Part shown: piece after piece, positions 34,496-42,964 of the stretch
Layout: every line of letters begins with the position of its first letter
Position numbering within the stretch: the first letter of the stretch is position 1
DNA from: Clostridia bacterium
Lineage (GTDB): Bacteria > Bacillota > Clostridia > Oscillospirales > CAG-272
Assembly (NCBI GenBank): GCA_029007295.1
Contig: JAQXHN010000014.1
Coordinates: 1 to 58,812 of the forward strand
Direction of reading: 5' to 3'
DNA: 58,812 bases
The notes under the pieces: model-generated
Seen by the model: only the letters and a program-made list of their open reading frames with translations
What the model was told of the DNA's origin: nothing
Database searches by the model: none
Program-made: the position numbers and the translations under genes

Positions 34496-37400
34496 ATGTA
34501 TAATAATAAGCTAAAAATCAAAAGAGCCTTGTCGCTGCTTTTGATAATTTCAATGGTTATCCCTATGATGGTGTTTAATCTCTCGGTTGAGAGCGGAGCT
34601 TATCAAGAAGTGTCAAACGAAGCATCATGGTACACATGGGGCAGTATACAGTCTTGCGCTGACCAAAGCGTGCTGGAGGAAATATACGGAAATCCCGTTT
34701 CGGCCGAATTTGTAAACGGCGAGTATGTTATTACGGTAGATAACTCTCCGAATAAGGCATACCGTGACAGGATGAATATTCTTGCCGATTGGTCGCTTAA
34801 TGCCAGGGGGGTACTGCCCGACGGAACGGCTCTTCAGGGGGTATACGGCAAAGCCTTCTGGGAGGATTACAATAACGACACAGTATATACCGGCTTTTTC
34901 AATCCTTTAAATGCTTTAAACAGAACTTCCGCAACATTAAATGAAATGGTCGGATATTACAATTATGTCTCTAATACCGGCAACACTTATTATACGGGGT
35001 GGAGCCTTTTCAATCAGCTTGTTTCAACCGATACAACGGGAAACATTGCGTCCAGCATTTGTCAGTCGGACGTGGTTCCGGGCAGTGCGGCGCTTTCCTT
35101 TAAAATTAATTCCGAGGGAAACTGTATCGGTGAAGGAGGACAGGGAAAATTTTCTTGCGGCTTTGTTCAAAGAGACTCCTTTGTTAACATCGTCGGATAT
35201 TCCAACATTAACTGGCTGATTAACGCAAGCTGCGGACTTTCTACCGTTGATTCGGGTCTTTTTGCTTCCTTTGGGTCTGTAGGCGTTAAGAACGACGGTT
35301 ATGATTACTGCAAGGTTACTTATAACGGAGAAAAGCTGACAACAGACGGTATAGACGGTTGGATACAGCTGCCGTTCACCATCTGTGCGGACGGTAGTGT
35401 TGAATACACTCTTGAAATGCGCAGAATCGGCGGAGCTTCACAGTCAACGGAGCTTGGATTGTACGCCTTGTATATTATCGGCGAAGGCCGGGAGTACTGC
35501 CTTGCAAGCAATATTCAAATGAAAAACGATACCATGCTCCGTGCGTATGTAAGCTATTCGACTCCTGCATACAATGAGGAGACGAGCGCAGCTACGGCGT
35601 CATATACAATAACCGGAATAGGCTCATGTAACGGAAAGCAGAAGCCGGAAAACGTAAAATCGCTTACCAAGCATAATTGGAATAACGGGGAAGTAATTAA
35701 CTCATCGTGTGTCAGCGACGGATATATGCTGTACACCTGCCGAAATACGAACTGTACTTGCACGAAAAGGGTTGATTTGCCGGAAACCGAAAAAAATCAT
35801 TCGTTCGGCGAATGGAATGTAATAAAAGACGCACAGTGCAATAAGCGCGGATACAGAGAACGTGAATGCGGACTCTGCGGTTTCATTGAAAAGGAAAATA
35901 TCACGGCGCTTTCACATGAGTATTCGGATTGGTATGCGCTTTCCGAGCCGACATGTACCTCACCCGGTGTAAATGAGAAAAAATGCATTAACTGCGGTAA
36001 CACGGTAGTGAAAAACATTGATTCCAACGGACACACATACGGGGAGTGGACTGTTACGGTTGAGCCGACAGAAACCGAAGACGGTTTGATGGAAAGATTA
36101 TGCACGGTTTGCGGTTATGCCGAAAACAGACCTGTGCCGGCAACGTCGTTTCCTCGTGCAGACGTTTGTAATTACACGCTTGAGGTTTTTGACAGCGAGG
36201 GACTGAACTATATAAGAATAGCAAGCGGCGTTTATACAACCGCAAAGGATATAAAGGCTGCTCCGGGAATGATTTCGTTAAATGCTACATACATTTCTTC
36301 ACACCGTACAGACGGAGCGGTAACATACGAACTGAAAAATACAGGCACATATTCGCTGTGGCTTCGTTATGATGACGGAAAGGAATATATTAAGACCGTT
36401 GAATGCTCACGTATGTACCAGACGGTAAGCGTTAACGGTGTTACGGTAACCGTGAACAATCTCGGCGACGTTTCCGACTTCTTCTTGGCTACCGGTCACT
36501 GTACCTCATATAACGAGGTAAAGAGCAATACGGTAACAAGAGTTACAAGCGCAAAGATAGGAGAGTCGCATAATTACAAATACGGCGCTGCAATGCCCGG
36601 TGCGGGTGAGTATACATGCTATATAAGATATAAGGACTCACAAAGAGAACCTAAAACAATCTATTTCTCCTGCATTACTGAGTCTCCTGCTTTTATCGCA
36701 GACGGATTGCAGTTAAATATTACAGATACTTCAAACGTTAGGGTCATTCGTATGGCTCCCGGTTCTTACTCGACGGCCGGGGAAGTTAAAAAAGCTCCGG
36801 GCTGTCGCAGCTTCAGCGCCAATACCGTCAAGGGAGCCGATTCATATACAATTCAGAACGCCCGAGATGCGAAGGGAACATACACTGTCAGCGTTGATTT
36901 TAAGAGCGGATACAATGTAATTTATCAGTATGATGTTGACATGAAGCAGCCCGATATACAGGTGTCGGGAACGAAGATCACAATAAATAACATTGACGGA
37001 TTGTCTCTTATTCGATATGCGCCCGGAGTGTATAGTACGGCGGCTGAGATAAAAGCAGCCCCGGGCAGCCAATATATCCGATATTCGGATACGGTCGGAG
37101 ACAAAGTCGAGCTTAATCTTATCGGAGAGTATACATTCTTCATACAGTACTTAGACAATTCACAGACCGTCAAAACTGTAATTGCCGGAGAGCAGGCAAG
37201 CTCGTTTACTGTATCAAGAGCGTTTACAAACGACATGGTTGTTCAAAGAGATAAGCCGTTTTCCGTATGGGGATGGGCTCCGCAATCGGATGTTAACAAA
37301 ATTGTAACGGTTTACTTTAGAGGCGAGGTTGCTTACGGTGTAGTAAATAAAAACGGCGAATGGAAGGCAACCTTCGACAAGACGTTTTCCGAATCCGCTA

Positions 37401-38725
37401 TCCCCGAAAATATTACGGTAGTCGCCAATAACGGTGCAAGTGTTAATATTTTCTCCGGCGTGCTTACAGGTGACGTATACTATGTTATGGGTCAGTCAAA
37501 CGTTTATTGGCCGTTAAAGCAGCTAAGGGAGGATTTAGAGTCACAGAATAAGACGCTGAACTGCGATTTCAGCGATGCAAGAAATATCAGACTGTTCAAG
37601 AATTCCAGTGTATTTTATGTAAACGGAACCGGCGCAAATGCCTTGGGTATGAGTACGGTTTATGATGACGTAATGGCAAACACCGTGTGGATGAAACCGT
37701 CAAACAGTGAGGTTCAGCAGTTTTCCGCAATAGGATATTTGCTTGCATATAATCTGTCTAACTGCGTATCAACACCTATAGGCATTATTGAAATTGACGC
37801 GTCGGGTTATCCGATAGGCGCTTTTGCTCCTAATGAGCTTTGCGACAGATGGGATATTGACATTGCAAGCCCGCAGGGAATACATTATTATAAGCTGGGA
37901 GCGGGCGCTTCCGGAGTTACTTCCTTGCAGACTCGTTTTGCGTGGAATTTCCAGCTTAATCCGTTAAAGAACTTCTCGTGCGCCGGAATTTTGTGGTATC
38001 AGGGTGAAAGCGACTTTAGAAATACCGAATATCACTTCGGCAAGGACAGATATGTATTTGAGACCGAGTTTGTTGAGCTTATGAACTATTACAGAGACAA
38101 CTTCGGAAACAGCGACTTCCCGGTTTATATAATGGAATTGCCGAGCGTTTACAGAAATTCGGCAAATTCAAATCAGCAGTATATTGATACCGGATTGGTA
38201 AGAACGGAAATAGGCACGATACCTACAAAGCTTGAAAACAGTTATGTAATACCTTGCTCGGATCTTTGGCAGCAGGACAAGGCAAGCTGGTGGAATAACA
38301 TTCATCCGTACTGCAAGCAGGAGCAGGCGATACGTACATGCTTTATTATCTGCGCTCAGAAATACGGAATTCTTGATTTGAATACCACCGCAGGTCCTCA
38401 GCTGAAGAGTGTTGAATATGTTGACGCTTGTACGGTTAAAATGAAATTCGATTATGTCGGAACCGGGCTTTCCTACAATGATGTGACTAATACCGGAATG
38501 CTTTACGGCTTACAGATTTGTACAAGCAATACCGACAGAATGAGCTCTTGGCAGGCGACAGCAAAAGCAACGATTACGGCGCCGGATGAAATTACTATCA
38601 GTGAGAGTATTCCCGTATACGGCGTCAGATACAACCCCGGCACATCGAGCTATTTCCCTGTAACATGCAATATAATGAATTCAGCGGGTATGCCAATGGT
38701 GGCGTTTAAGGATATTAATTTCTGA
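34496..38725 (+). CDS. Multidomain secreted protein with C-terminal sialate O-acetylesterase-like domain
   Basis: A 1409-residue exported protein. After a signal peptide (MMVFNLSVESGA region), residues about 35-385 form a domain I cannot assign; then cysteine-pair repeats (about 390-550), four IRxAxGxYxTAxEIK-type units (about 560-905), and a sialate O-acetylesterase (SASA, SGNH-like) domain from about 905. The esterase shows FTNDMVVQRDKPFSVWGWA, the nucleophile motif MGQSN (Ser1001), ILWYQGESDFRN (about 1168) and the terminal IHPYC (His1270). Enzymes of this type remove O-acetyl groups from sialic acids or hemicellulose. Here the repeat array lies before the catalytic domain, unlike the GH18 proteins where it is C-terminal. 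The ATG has GGAGG only four bases upstream. Confidence 0.9.
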   Translation: MYNNKLKIKRALSLLLIISMVIPMMVFNLSVESGAYQEVSNEASWYTWGSIQSCADQSVLEEIYGNPVSAEFVNGEYVITVDNSPNKAYRDRMNILADWSLNARGVLPDGTALQGVYGKAFWEDYNNDTVYTGFFNPLNALNRTSATLNEMVGYYNYVSNTGNTYYTGWSLFNQLVSTDTTGNIASSICQSDVVPGSAALSFKINSEGNCIGEGGQGKFSCGFVQRDSFVNIVGYSNINWLINASCGLSTVDSGLFASFGSVGVKNDGYDYCKVTYNGEKLTTDGIDGWIQLPFTICADGSVEYTLEMRRIGGASQSTELGLYALYIIGEGREYCLASNIQMKNDTMLRAYVSYSTPAYNEETSAATASYTITGIGSCNGKQKPENVKSLTKHNWNNGEVINSSCVSDGYMLYTCRNTNCTCTKRVDLPETEKNHSFGEWNVIKDAQCNKRGYRERECGLCGFIEKENITALSHEYSDWYALSEPTCTSPGVNEKKCINCGNTVVKNIDSNGHTYGEWTVTVEPTETEDGLMERLCTVCGYAENRPVPATSFPRADVCNYTLEVFDSEGLNYIRIASGVYTTAKDIKAAPGMISLNATYISSHRTDGAVTYELKNTGTYSLWLRYDDGKEYIKTVECSRMYQTVSVNGVTVTVNNLGDVSDFFLATGHCTSYNEVKSNTVTRVTSAKIGESHNYKYGAAMPGAGEYTCYIRYKDSQREPKTIYFSCITESPAFIADGLQLNITDTSNVRVIRMAPGSYSTAGEVKKAPGCRSFSANTVKGADSYTIQNARDAKGTYTVSVDFKSGYNVIYQYDVDMKQPDIQVSGTKITINNIDGLSLIRYAPGVYSTAAEIKAAPGSQYIRYSDTVGDKVELNLIGEYTFFIQYLDNSQTVKTVIAGEQASSFTVSRAFTNDMVVQRDKPFSVWGWAPQSDVNKIVTVYFRGEVAYGVVNKNGEWKATFDKTFSESAIPENITVVANNGASVNIFSGVLTGDVYYVMGQSNVYWPLKQLREDLESQNKTLNCDFSDARNIRLFKNSSVFYVNGTGANALGMSTVYDDVMANTVWMKPSNSEVQQFSAIGYLLAYNLSNCVSTPIGIIEIDASGYPIGAFAPNELCDRWDIDIASPQGIHYYKLGAGASGVTSLQTRFAWNFQLNPLKNFSCAGILWYQGESDFRNTEYHFGKDRYVFETEFVELMNYYRDNFGNSDFPVYIMELPSVYRNSANSNQQYIDTGLVRTEIGTIPTKLENSYVIPCSDLWQQDKASWWNNIHPYCKQEQAIRTCFIICAQKYGILDLNTTAGPQLKSVEYVDACTVKMKFDYVGTGLSYNDVTNTGMLYGLQICTSNTDRMSSWQATAKATITAPDEITISESIPVYGVRYNPGTSSYFPVTCNIMNSAGMPMVAFKDINF

Positions 38726-38739
38726 TAAAAGCAATAATA

Positions 38740-38780
38740 AAAATCGAATTGCGTCGGCAGATGCAATTCGATTTTTTTTA
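38740..38780. terminator. Bidirectional terminator between convergent genes
   Basis: AAATCGAATTGC (38741-38752) pairs with GCAATTCGATTT (38763-38774), flanked by A runs on the left and seven or more T residues on the right, so it can serve both the esterase gene and the SLH-SGNH gene. Confidence 0.85.
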
Positions 38781-38792
38781 AATAAATTTTGA

Positions 38793-40139
38793 TTAAAAGC
38801 TCTGTTTTTTCAGCTCGGAAATTATTGCGTCCTTAATTTGAACCATGCCGTCATACGTGGGATGACGCAAATCCTTTTTTATTTGAGAAAGTGTAACGCA
38901 TGTGACATTCATTTTTTCACAAACATTTTGCATGCCGCTGATTATTGTTTCTTTAATGTCGCAGTTGCATATATTAATGATTTTTGCGTACGGCATTTCT
39001 TCTTGAATAAGCTTTATCATATAGCAGAATGCAGGCATAAATGCTCTCAAATCGTCTTCGCTGAAATTGTCGTACTGTTCCGAACCTATAGGAGAGTCAG
39101 CCCACGCGTCGTTTGTTCCTCCGAATATTATTACGGTATCTACCCGAGACGCGTCGCTTTCTTTTATAAATTTTTGAAGTCGGCCGATAAACGATATATC
39201 GGGACAGTATGTTTTGTTATATCCCGTATTGCAGATCGTTGTTCCGGAGTATGAGTCGTTAAAGAGAAGGCTTGAGTTTGTTTCGTTTATCAACAATCCC
39301 CACCACATTCGATCCGGAGAATAAACCGTATCGTCATATTCATCGTAGTAGGCTTTATATCCTTCCGGTACGGAGGTTTCAAACGACGAATAACTGTCTC
39401 CCAATACCAGTACATTTCCGAGACAGAACGATATTCTTGTGTCAAATGCCATGACGATTACGGCAAGCTGAGAACGCGTCATAGGGCTTCGGGGAGAAAG
39501 AAAGACCGACCCTCCGACTCGAACTCCGGAAATGAGTCCTTCAAAAACGCACCACTTTACACAAGTCTGCGCCCATTGGCTGACCGAGGCGGAGTCGGCA
39601 AAGGAAACAAGCTCGCTCGATATTTCTATATTGTAGCCCTTATATTCAGCATAGGAATAGAGAAAAGCCATAGCCTGCTCTCTCGAAACAGGGGAGTTCG
39701 GAGAAAATGTTGCTTCACCCGTGCCCTTTGCGATACCGTTTTTAAAGGCCCATTCTACGGCTCTTGCAAAATAATCGTCTTCCTTCACATCCGAAAAACA
39801 GCCCGAATAGCGGTAATTCTCAAGATCGGCGCCGTCAAGCTTGGACAAGACGCAAACGAACATTCCCCGCGTTGCCGAAGCGTCGGGAGAAATTGTTTTT
39901 TCGGACGTTCCCGAAAAATACCCTCGCTTGCATGCATAATCAACAGCGGAATGAGACCATGAGCCGGGCAGGGGGGCGTCTGTGAATGATGAGGAAGGAC
40001 AAAGCCCGGTTCCTTTACAGACTGTTTGATTATCCGCCTTGCCTGTGCCGATAGCGGCGGGGGCATATGTTGAAAAAAGTGTTAACGTTATGCATATCAG
40101 AACAATTAATGCTACGATTCGAATCAATGTTTTTTTCAT
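38793..40139 (-). CDS. SLH-anchored SGNH/GDSL-type esterase
   Basis: A 448-residue surface protein: signal peptide MKKTLIRIVALIVLICITLT, three SLH repeats (from SFTDAPLPGSWSHSAVDYAC to about residue 240; e.g. FSDVKEDDYFARAVEWAFKNG), then an SGNH hydrolase domain with the block I nucleophile in VLVLGDSYS (Ser249) and block III FGGTNDAW (about 339-346). The C-terminal HPTYDGM provides the expected catalytic His. It probably deacylates (for example O-acetyl groups) a cell-wall or captured glycan while tethered by SLH domains. It lies 93 bases downstream of the DUF4838 gene on the same strand with no clear terminator between, so the two may be one transcript. AAGGAGAG lies about 12 bases upstream of the ATG. 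Confidence 0.9.
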   Translation of the reverse strand: MKKTLIRIVALIVLICITLTLFSTYAPAAIGTGKADNQTVCKGTGLCPSSSFTDAPLPGSWSHSAVDYACKRGYFSGTSEKTISPDASATRGMFVCVLSKLDGADLENYRYSGCFSDVKEDDYFARAVEWAFKNGIAKGTGEATFSPNSPVSREQAMAFLYSYAEYKGYNIEISSELVSFADSASVSQWAQTCVKWCVFEGLISGVRVGGSVFLSPRSPMTRSQLAVIVMAFDTRISFCLGNVLVLGDSYSSFETSVPEGYKAYYDEYDDTVYSPDRMWWGLLINETNSSLLFNDSYSGTTICNTGYNKTYCPDISFIGRLQKFIKESDASRVDTVIIFGGTNDAWADSPIGSEQYDNFSEDDLRAFMPAFCYMIKLIQEEMPYAKIINICNCDIKETIISGMQNVCEKMNVTCVTLSQIKKDLRHPTYDGMVQIKDAIISELKKQSF

Positions 40140-40232
40140 GAAAAGACAAACTCTCCTTCTTGGATGTGTAAAAAGCTTTGCCGTTATGAGTACGTTTGGT
40201 CTCTAACGGAAAATCGGTCAAAAGCTGTAAAG

Positions 40233-42794
40233 TCAGTCGTTTCCGTTACTGTCGGTATTGCTTCCCGTCAGTTCCTCACAAAGAAATTTAAAGCCCTCAT
40301 ACAGGCTGTCGCAATGGCGTTTTGTGTCGTAATTGCTTTTTTCTATGACGCCTGCCGTATGCCACCATGTTCTTATTTCATCTGAATATAGCGCAAAAAG
40401 CTTTTCGTCCAAAACCGACGAAGGTGCGCTGTATAAATCATAGTGAAAATCGCCGGAGACGGATGACAAAAAGTCAAAGTATCTTTTAACCATTTCAGAG
40501 ACGGGACCATAGTATGCAGTTATAAATTCGTCAATGCAGGTATGATATTCCTCAAGGGACATATCGGGATTCCACATTATTTTACCCAATACATACGCGC
40601 GAAGCTCGCCGAATTCATTTCCGAAATTCTCCGTTTTTCCCTGATGGAAGACACCCTTCACTCCCGCTTTGACATATTGCCTGTTGTTGTAGTACAGGGT
40701 ATCGAAATTCATATACGGAGTTTTTTCATAGTCCTGGCGGAAGTTGCCGCAATAATTCCATATGTACAGATTTTCGGATATATCGCTCCACTGCTCCAGC
40801 TGACTCATGAATTCGGAGTTTGCGTTGCATTGGCCGTCAATATGAGCCAAGCAATCCTCATAATTGCACAGCTCGACAATAACGTTGTCCCTTGGCTTGG
40901 TTATCGTAGGCTGCTTTGAGTACATATAAGCGAGAGTCATAACCTTTACGTTCGGATAATCGGTTTTTAAGTCGTCGGCTATTCTGTTTACAAAGCGAAT
41001 AAGCGTTCCTGCGTCGGAGCCTTCCTCTCGGTTGACCCTTGCGCAGTCGGAACAGCGGCAAGGATTGTTGTTATCGTTTTGAGAGACGGATACAATTTTC
41101 GGCTCCTGATCGCCGTCGAGATATTTTCTGATGTTTGCTATTGCCTTTTCATATATTTTTTCACTCGTAAGACAGGGCTGAGAGGAATCCTTTCCCAAAT
41201 CAAGATACTTGCTCATTGTATGAACAAAGCCTTCGTTTTCTCTGAGGAACCTTACGGACGAGCCGTGTGCATAGTCAAGAGTCCTTCGATAGCTTGAGTT
41301 ATATTTCATTTTAGGGGCAATATCGGCGGAAAGACAGGAAAACGTCGAGTTGTCACGGTATTCAAACGGGCTTTTTTCGAATATTTCTATGCTTGTAGGA
41401 ATGTCAATTCTGTCCGTTTTGTATATGATCTCACAGTCGCTTGAGAAAAATCTGCAGCCGAAATAATTCTCAAGGAAGGTGTAAACGCCGTATAGCGTTC
41501 CTCTTTGTTCGCCGCCGGCAATAACTATGCTGTTGCCCACGGATTTAATATAAAGTCCCTCTTCGCCGAAATTACTGCGGTCTATTGTAACAAAGCCGTC
41601 GCTTTCACGGCTCGTTTGACCGATAATGAATTCAAATTCGCTTCGGCTCTCCGTGTCCTTTTTCAAGGGCAATTTGACGCCGGTAGCATATTCAATATAT
41701 TTTTGCAGCTCGGCTGCGGCGAAAACTTCATTTTCCGCATATCCTTTGTATTCGCTTCCGTAATCGTGATAAACGATAGAGTATTTTTCAATAGAATTCT
41801 CGCCTACATAAGCGCTCTTGCAAGGGGTATCGCCGATTATTCCCTTTGATTTCACATATACAAAATTGCATTCGGTTTCCTTCACCGAGGAATTTCTAAC
41901 GGATATGTCGCAGTCCTTGGGAACAATTATCGAATTATCCTGTTGCATAGAGTCAAGCGCATCCACAGCGTCGAAAAACGCCCATAGACTGCCGCATCGC
42001 ATAACCAGCTTGGAATTTTTGTATTTTATATCAAACCAATACGGCTTAGCTTCCTCTTTGAGGCTGTCTTTTCTGTTGGTTTGTCCGATAAGAATCTCGT
42101 ATTTGCTCTCATGCTCGGCGTCTGATTTTGCGCATATCCTGTAGCCGTATGCGTTTGAAATATGATTTGACAGTGCAAAGGCCATATATTTGCCGTCATT
42201 GTCGCCTTCGGGGAATACTATTGAGTATTCGGTAATATCTGCGCCGCCTATTTTTACCGAATCGACGAAGTATTCGCCCTGTGACAGATAGCAGTCGGCT
42301 TCTGTGATTTTTCCGGAAGCGAATATTTTTTCGTAATTGTCTTTAAAATATTGCGTTGCATTTTCCATGCCCGTGTCATTTGCGCCCATAATAATCAGCT
42401 TGCCGTCGCAAATTCCAACATAGTAATCATTTATTCTGAGATTTTTTGCAACTGTGTCGGATTGCTCTCTTGCTGTGGAGCCCACCAAAATCTCGAATGT
42501 GCTTTCATCGTTTATTTTTTTGTCCGTACAGGTATTAAAGTCATTGCCTATGAACTTCAAAAGCGCATTATGAATCTCCGTTGAGCATTTAAGCTCAGTA
42601 TCGGTTCCGCCGTACGGCTTTACAAGGGAAATGCTGTCATATGCGAGCAGGTCTATTTCCGTTTTGTCAATTTCAAAATCTGCTTCTTCTGTTTGCGTTT
42701 CGGTGCCCGACGTATCGGGCTCTTTTGATTCTCGGCAGGAAAATATTGAAAACACGCACGACGCAACAAGCAAAATTAAAATAATTCGTTTCAT
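40233..42794 (-). CDS. DUF4838-type lipoprotein (alpha-glucuronidase/GH20-like surface enzyme)
   Basis: About 853 residues: lipoprotein-type leader MKRIILILLVASCVFSIFSC (Cys20), a region with two repeats of an alpha-glucuronidase N-terminus-like module (EYSIVFPEGDND and KYSIVYHDYGSEYKGYAENEVFAAAELQKYIEYATG, each ending EILIGQTNR or EFIIGQTSRE), then the DUF4838 catalytic-like barrel (IVSVSQNDNNNPCRCSDC, NVKVMTLAYMYSKQP, VELCNYEDCLAH, LYIWNYCGNF, GVKGVFHQGKTEN). Members resemble family 20/67 hydrolases, but substrates are mostly unknown. The frame is open to 42878, but the promoter at 42850-42878 and AAAGGA upstream put the start at 42794. Likely surface glycan hydrolase. Confidence 0.85.
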   Translation of the reverse strand: MKRIILILLVASCVFSIFSCRESKEPDTSGTETQTEEADFEIDKTEIDLLAYDSISLVKPYGGTDTELKCSTEIHNALLKFIGNDFNTCTDKKINDESTFEILVGSTAREQSDTVAKNLRINDYYVGICDGKLIIMGANDTGMENATQYFKDNYEKIFASGKITEADCYLSQGEYFVDSVKIGGADITEYSIVFPEGDNDGKYMAFALSNHISNAYGYRICAKSDAEHESKYEILIGQTNRKDSLKEEAKPYWFDIKYKNSKLVMRCGSLWAFFDAVDALDSMQQDNSIIVPKDCDISVRNSSVKETECNFVYVKSKGIIGDTPCKSAYVGENSIEKYSIVYHDYGSEYKGYAENEVFAAAELQKYIEYATGVKLPLKKDTESRSEFEFIIGQTSRESDGFVTIDRSNFGEEGLYIKSVGNSIVIAGGEQRGTLYGVYTFLENYFGCRFFSSDCEIIYKTDRIDIPTSIEIFEKSPFEYRDNSTFSCLSADIAPKMKYNSSYRRTLDYAHGSSVRFLRENEGFVHTMSKYLDLGKDSSQPCLTSEKIYEKAIANIRKYLDGDQEPKIVSVSQNDNNNPCRCSDCARVNREEGSDAGTLIRFVNRIADDLKTDYPNVKVMTLAYMYSKQPTITKPRDNVIVELCNYEDCLAHIDGQCNANSEFMSQLEQWSDISENLYIWNYCGNFRQDYEKTPYMNFDTLYYNNRQYVKAGVKGVFHQGKTENFGNEFGELRAYVLGKIMWNPDMSLEEYHTCIDEFITAYYGPVSEMVKRYFDFLSSVSGDFHYDLYSAPSSVLDEKLFALYSDEIRTWWHTAGVIEKSNYDTKRHCDSLYEGFKFLCEELTGSNTDSNGND

Positions 42795-42849
42795 ATATAA
42801 AATCCTTTTTAATGAATAGATTGAAATGCTCAGGCAATACTCTAAATGG

Positions 42850-42878
42850 ATTATAAAAAATAAACAGTTTTTTGTCAA
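42850..42878 (-). promoter_or_regulatory. Consensus promoter for the DUF4838-SGNH genes
   Basis: On the minus strand TTGACA (complement of 42873-42878), 17 bases, TATAAT (complement of 42850-42855): a full consensus sigma-A promoter. It lies inside the longest open frame, which shows that the DUF4838 start must be the downstream Met at 42794. Confidence 0.85.
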
Positions 42879-42937
42879 TCTGCAAGCGAAAAATACACTA
42901 TTATTTACAAAAAATATATAAAAAGTTCGCTATAGTT

Positions 42938-42946
42938 TGATATAAT
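42938..42946 (+). promoter_or_regulatory. Extended -10 promoter for the solute-binding lipoprotein gene
   Basis: TGATATAAT (42938-42946) is an extended -10 element 18 bases before the start codon, with no good -35. The very short leader and divergent arrangement with the DUF4838 gene suggest shared control. Confidence 0.5.
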
Positions 42947-42964
42947 CTAAGCGTGAGGTAAGAA

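Noticed and set aside
42795..42878. Longer start for the DUF4838 lipoprotein
   Set aside because: A consensus promoter lies within this segment and the lipoprotein signal begins at 42794.
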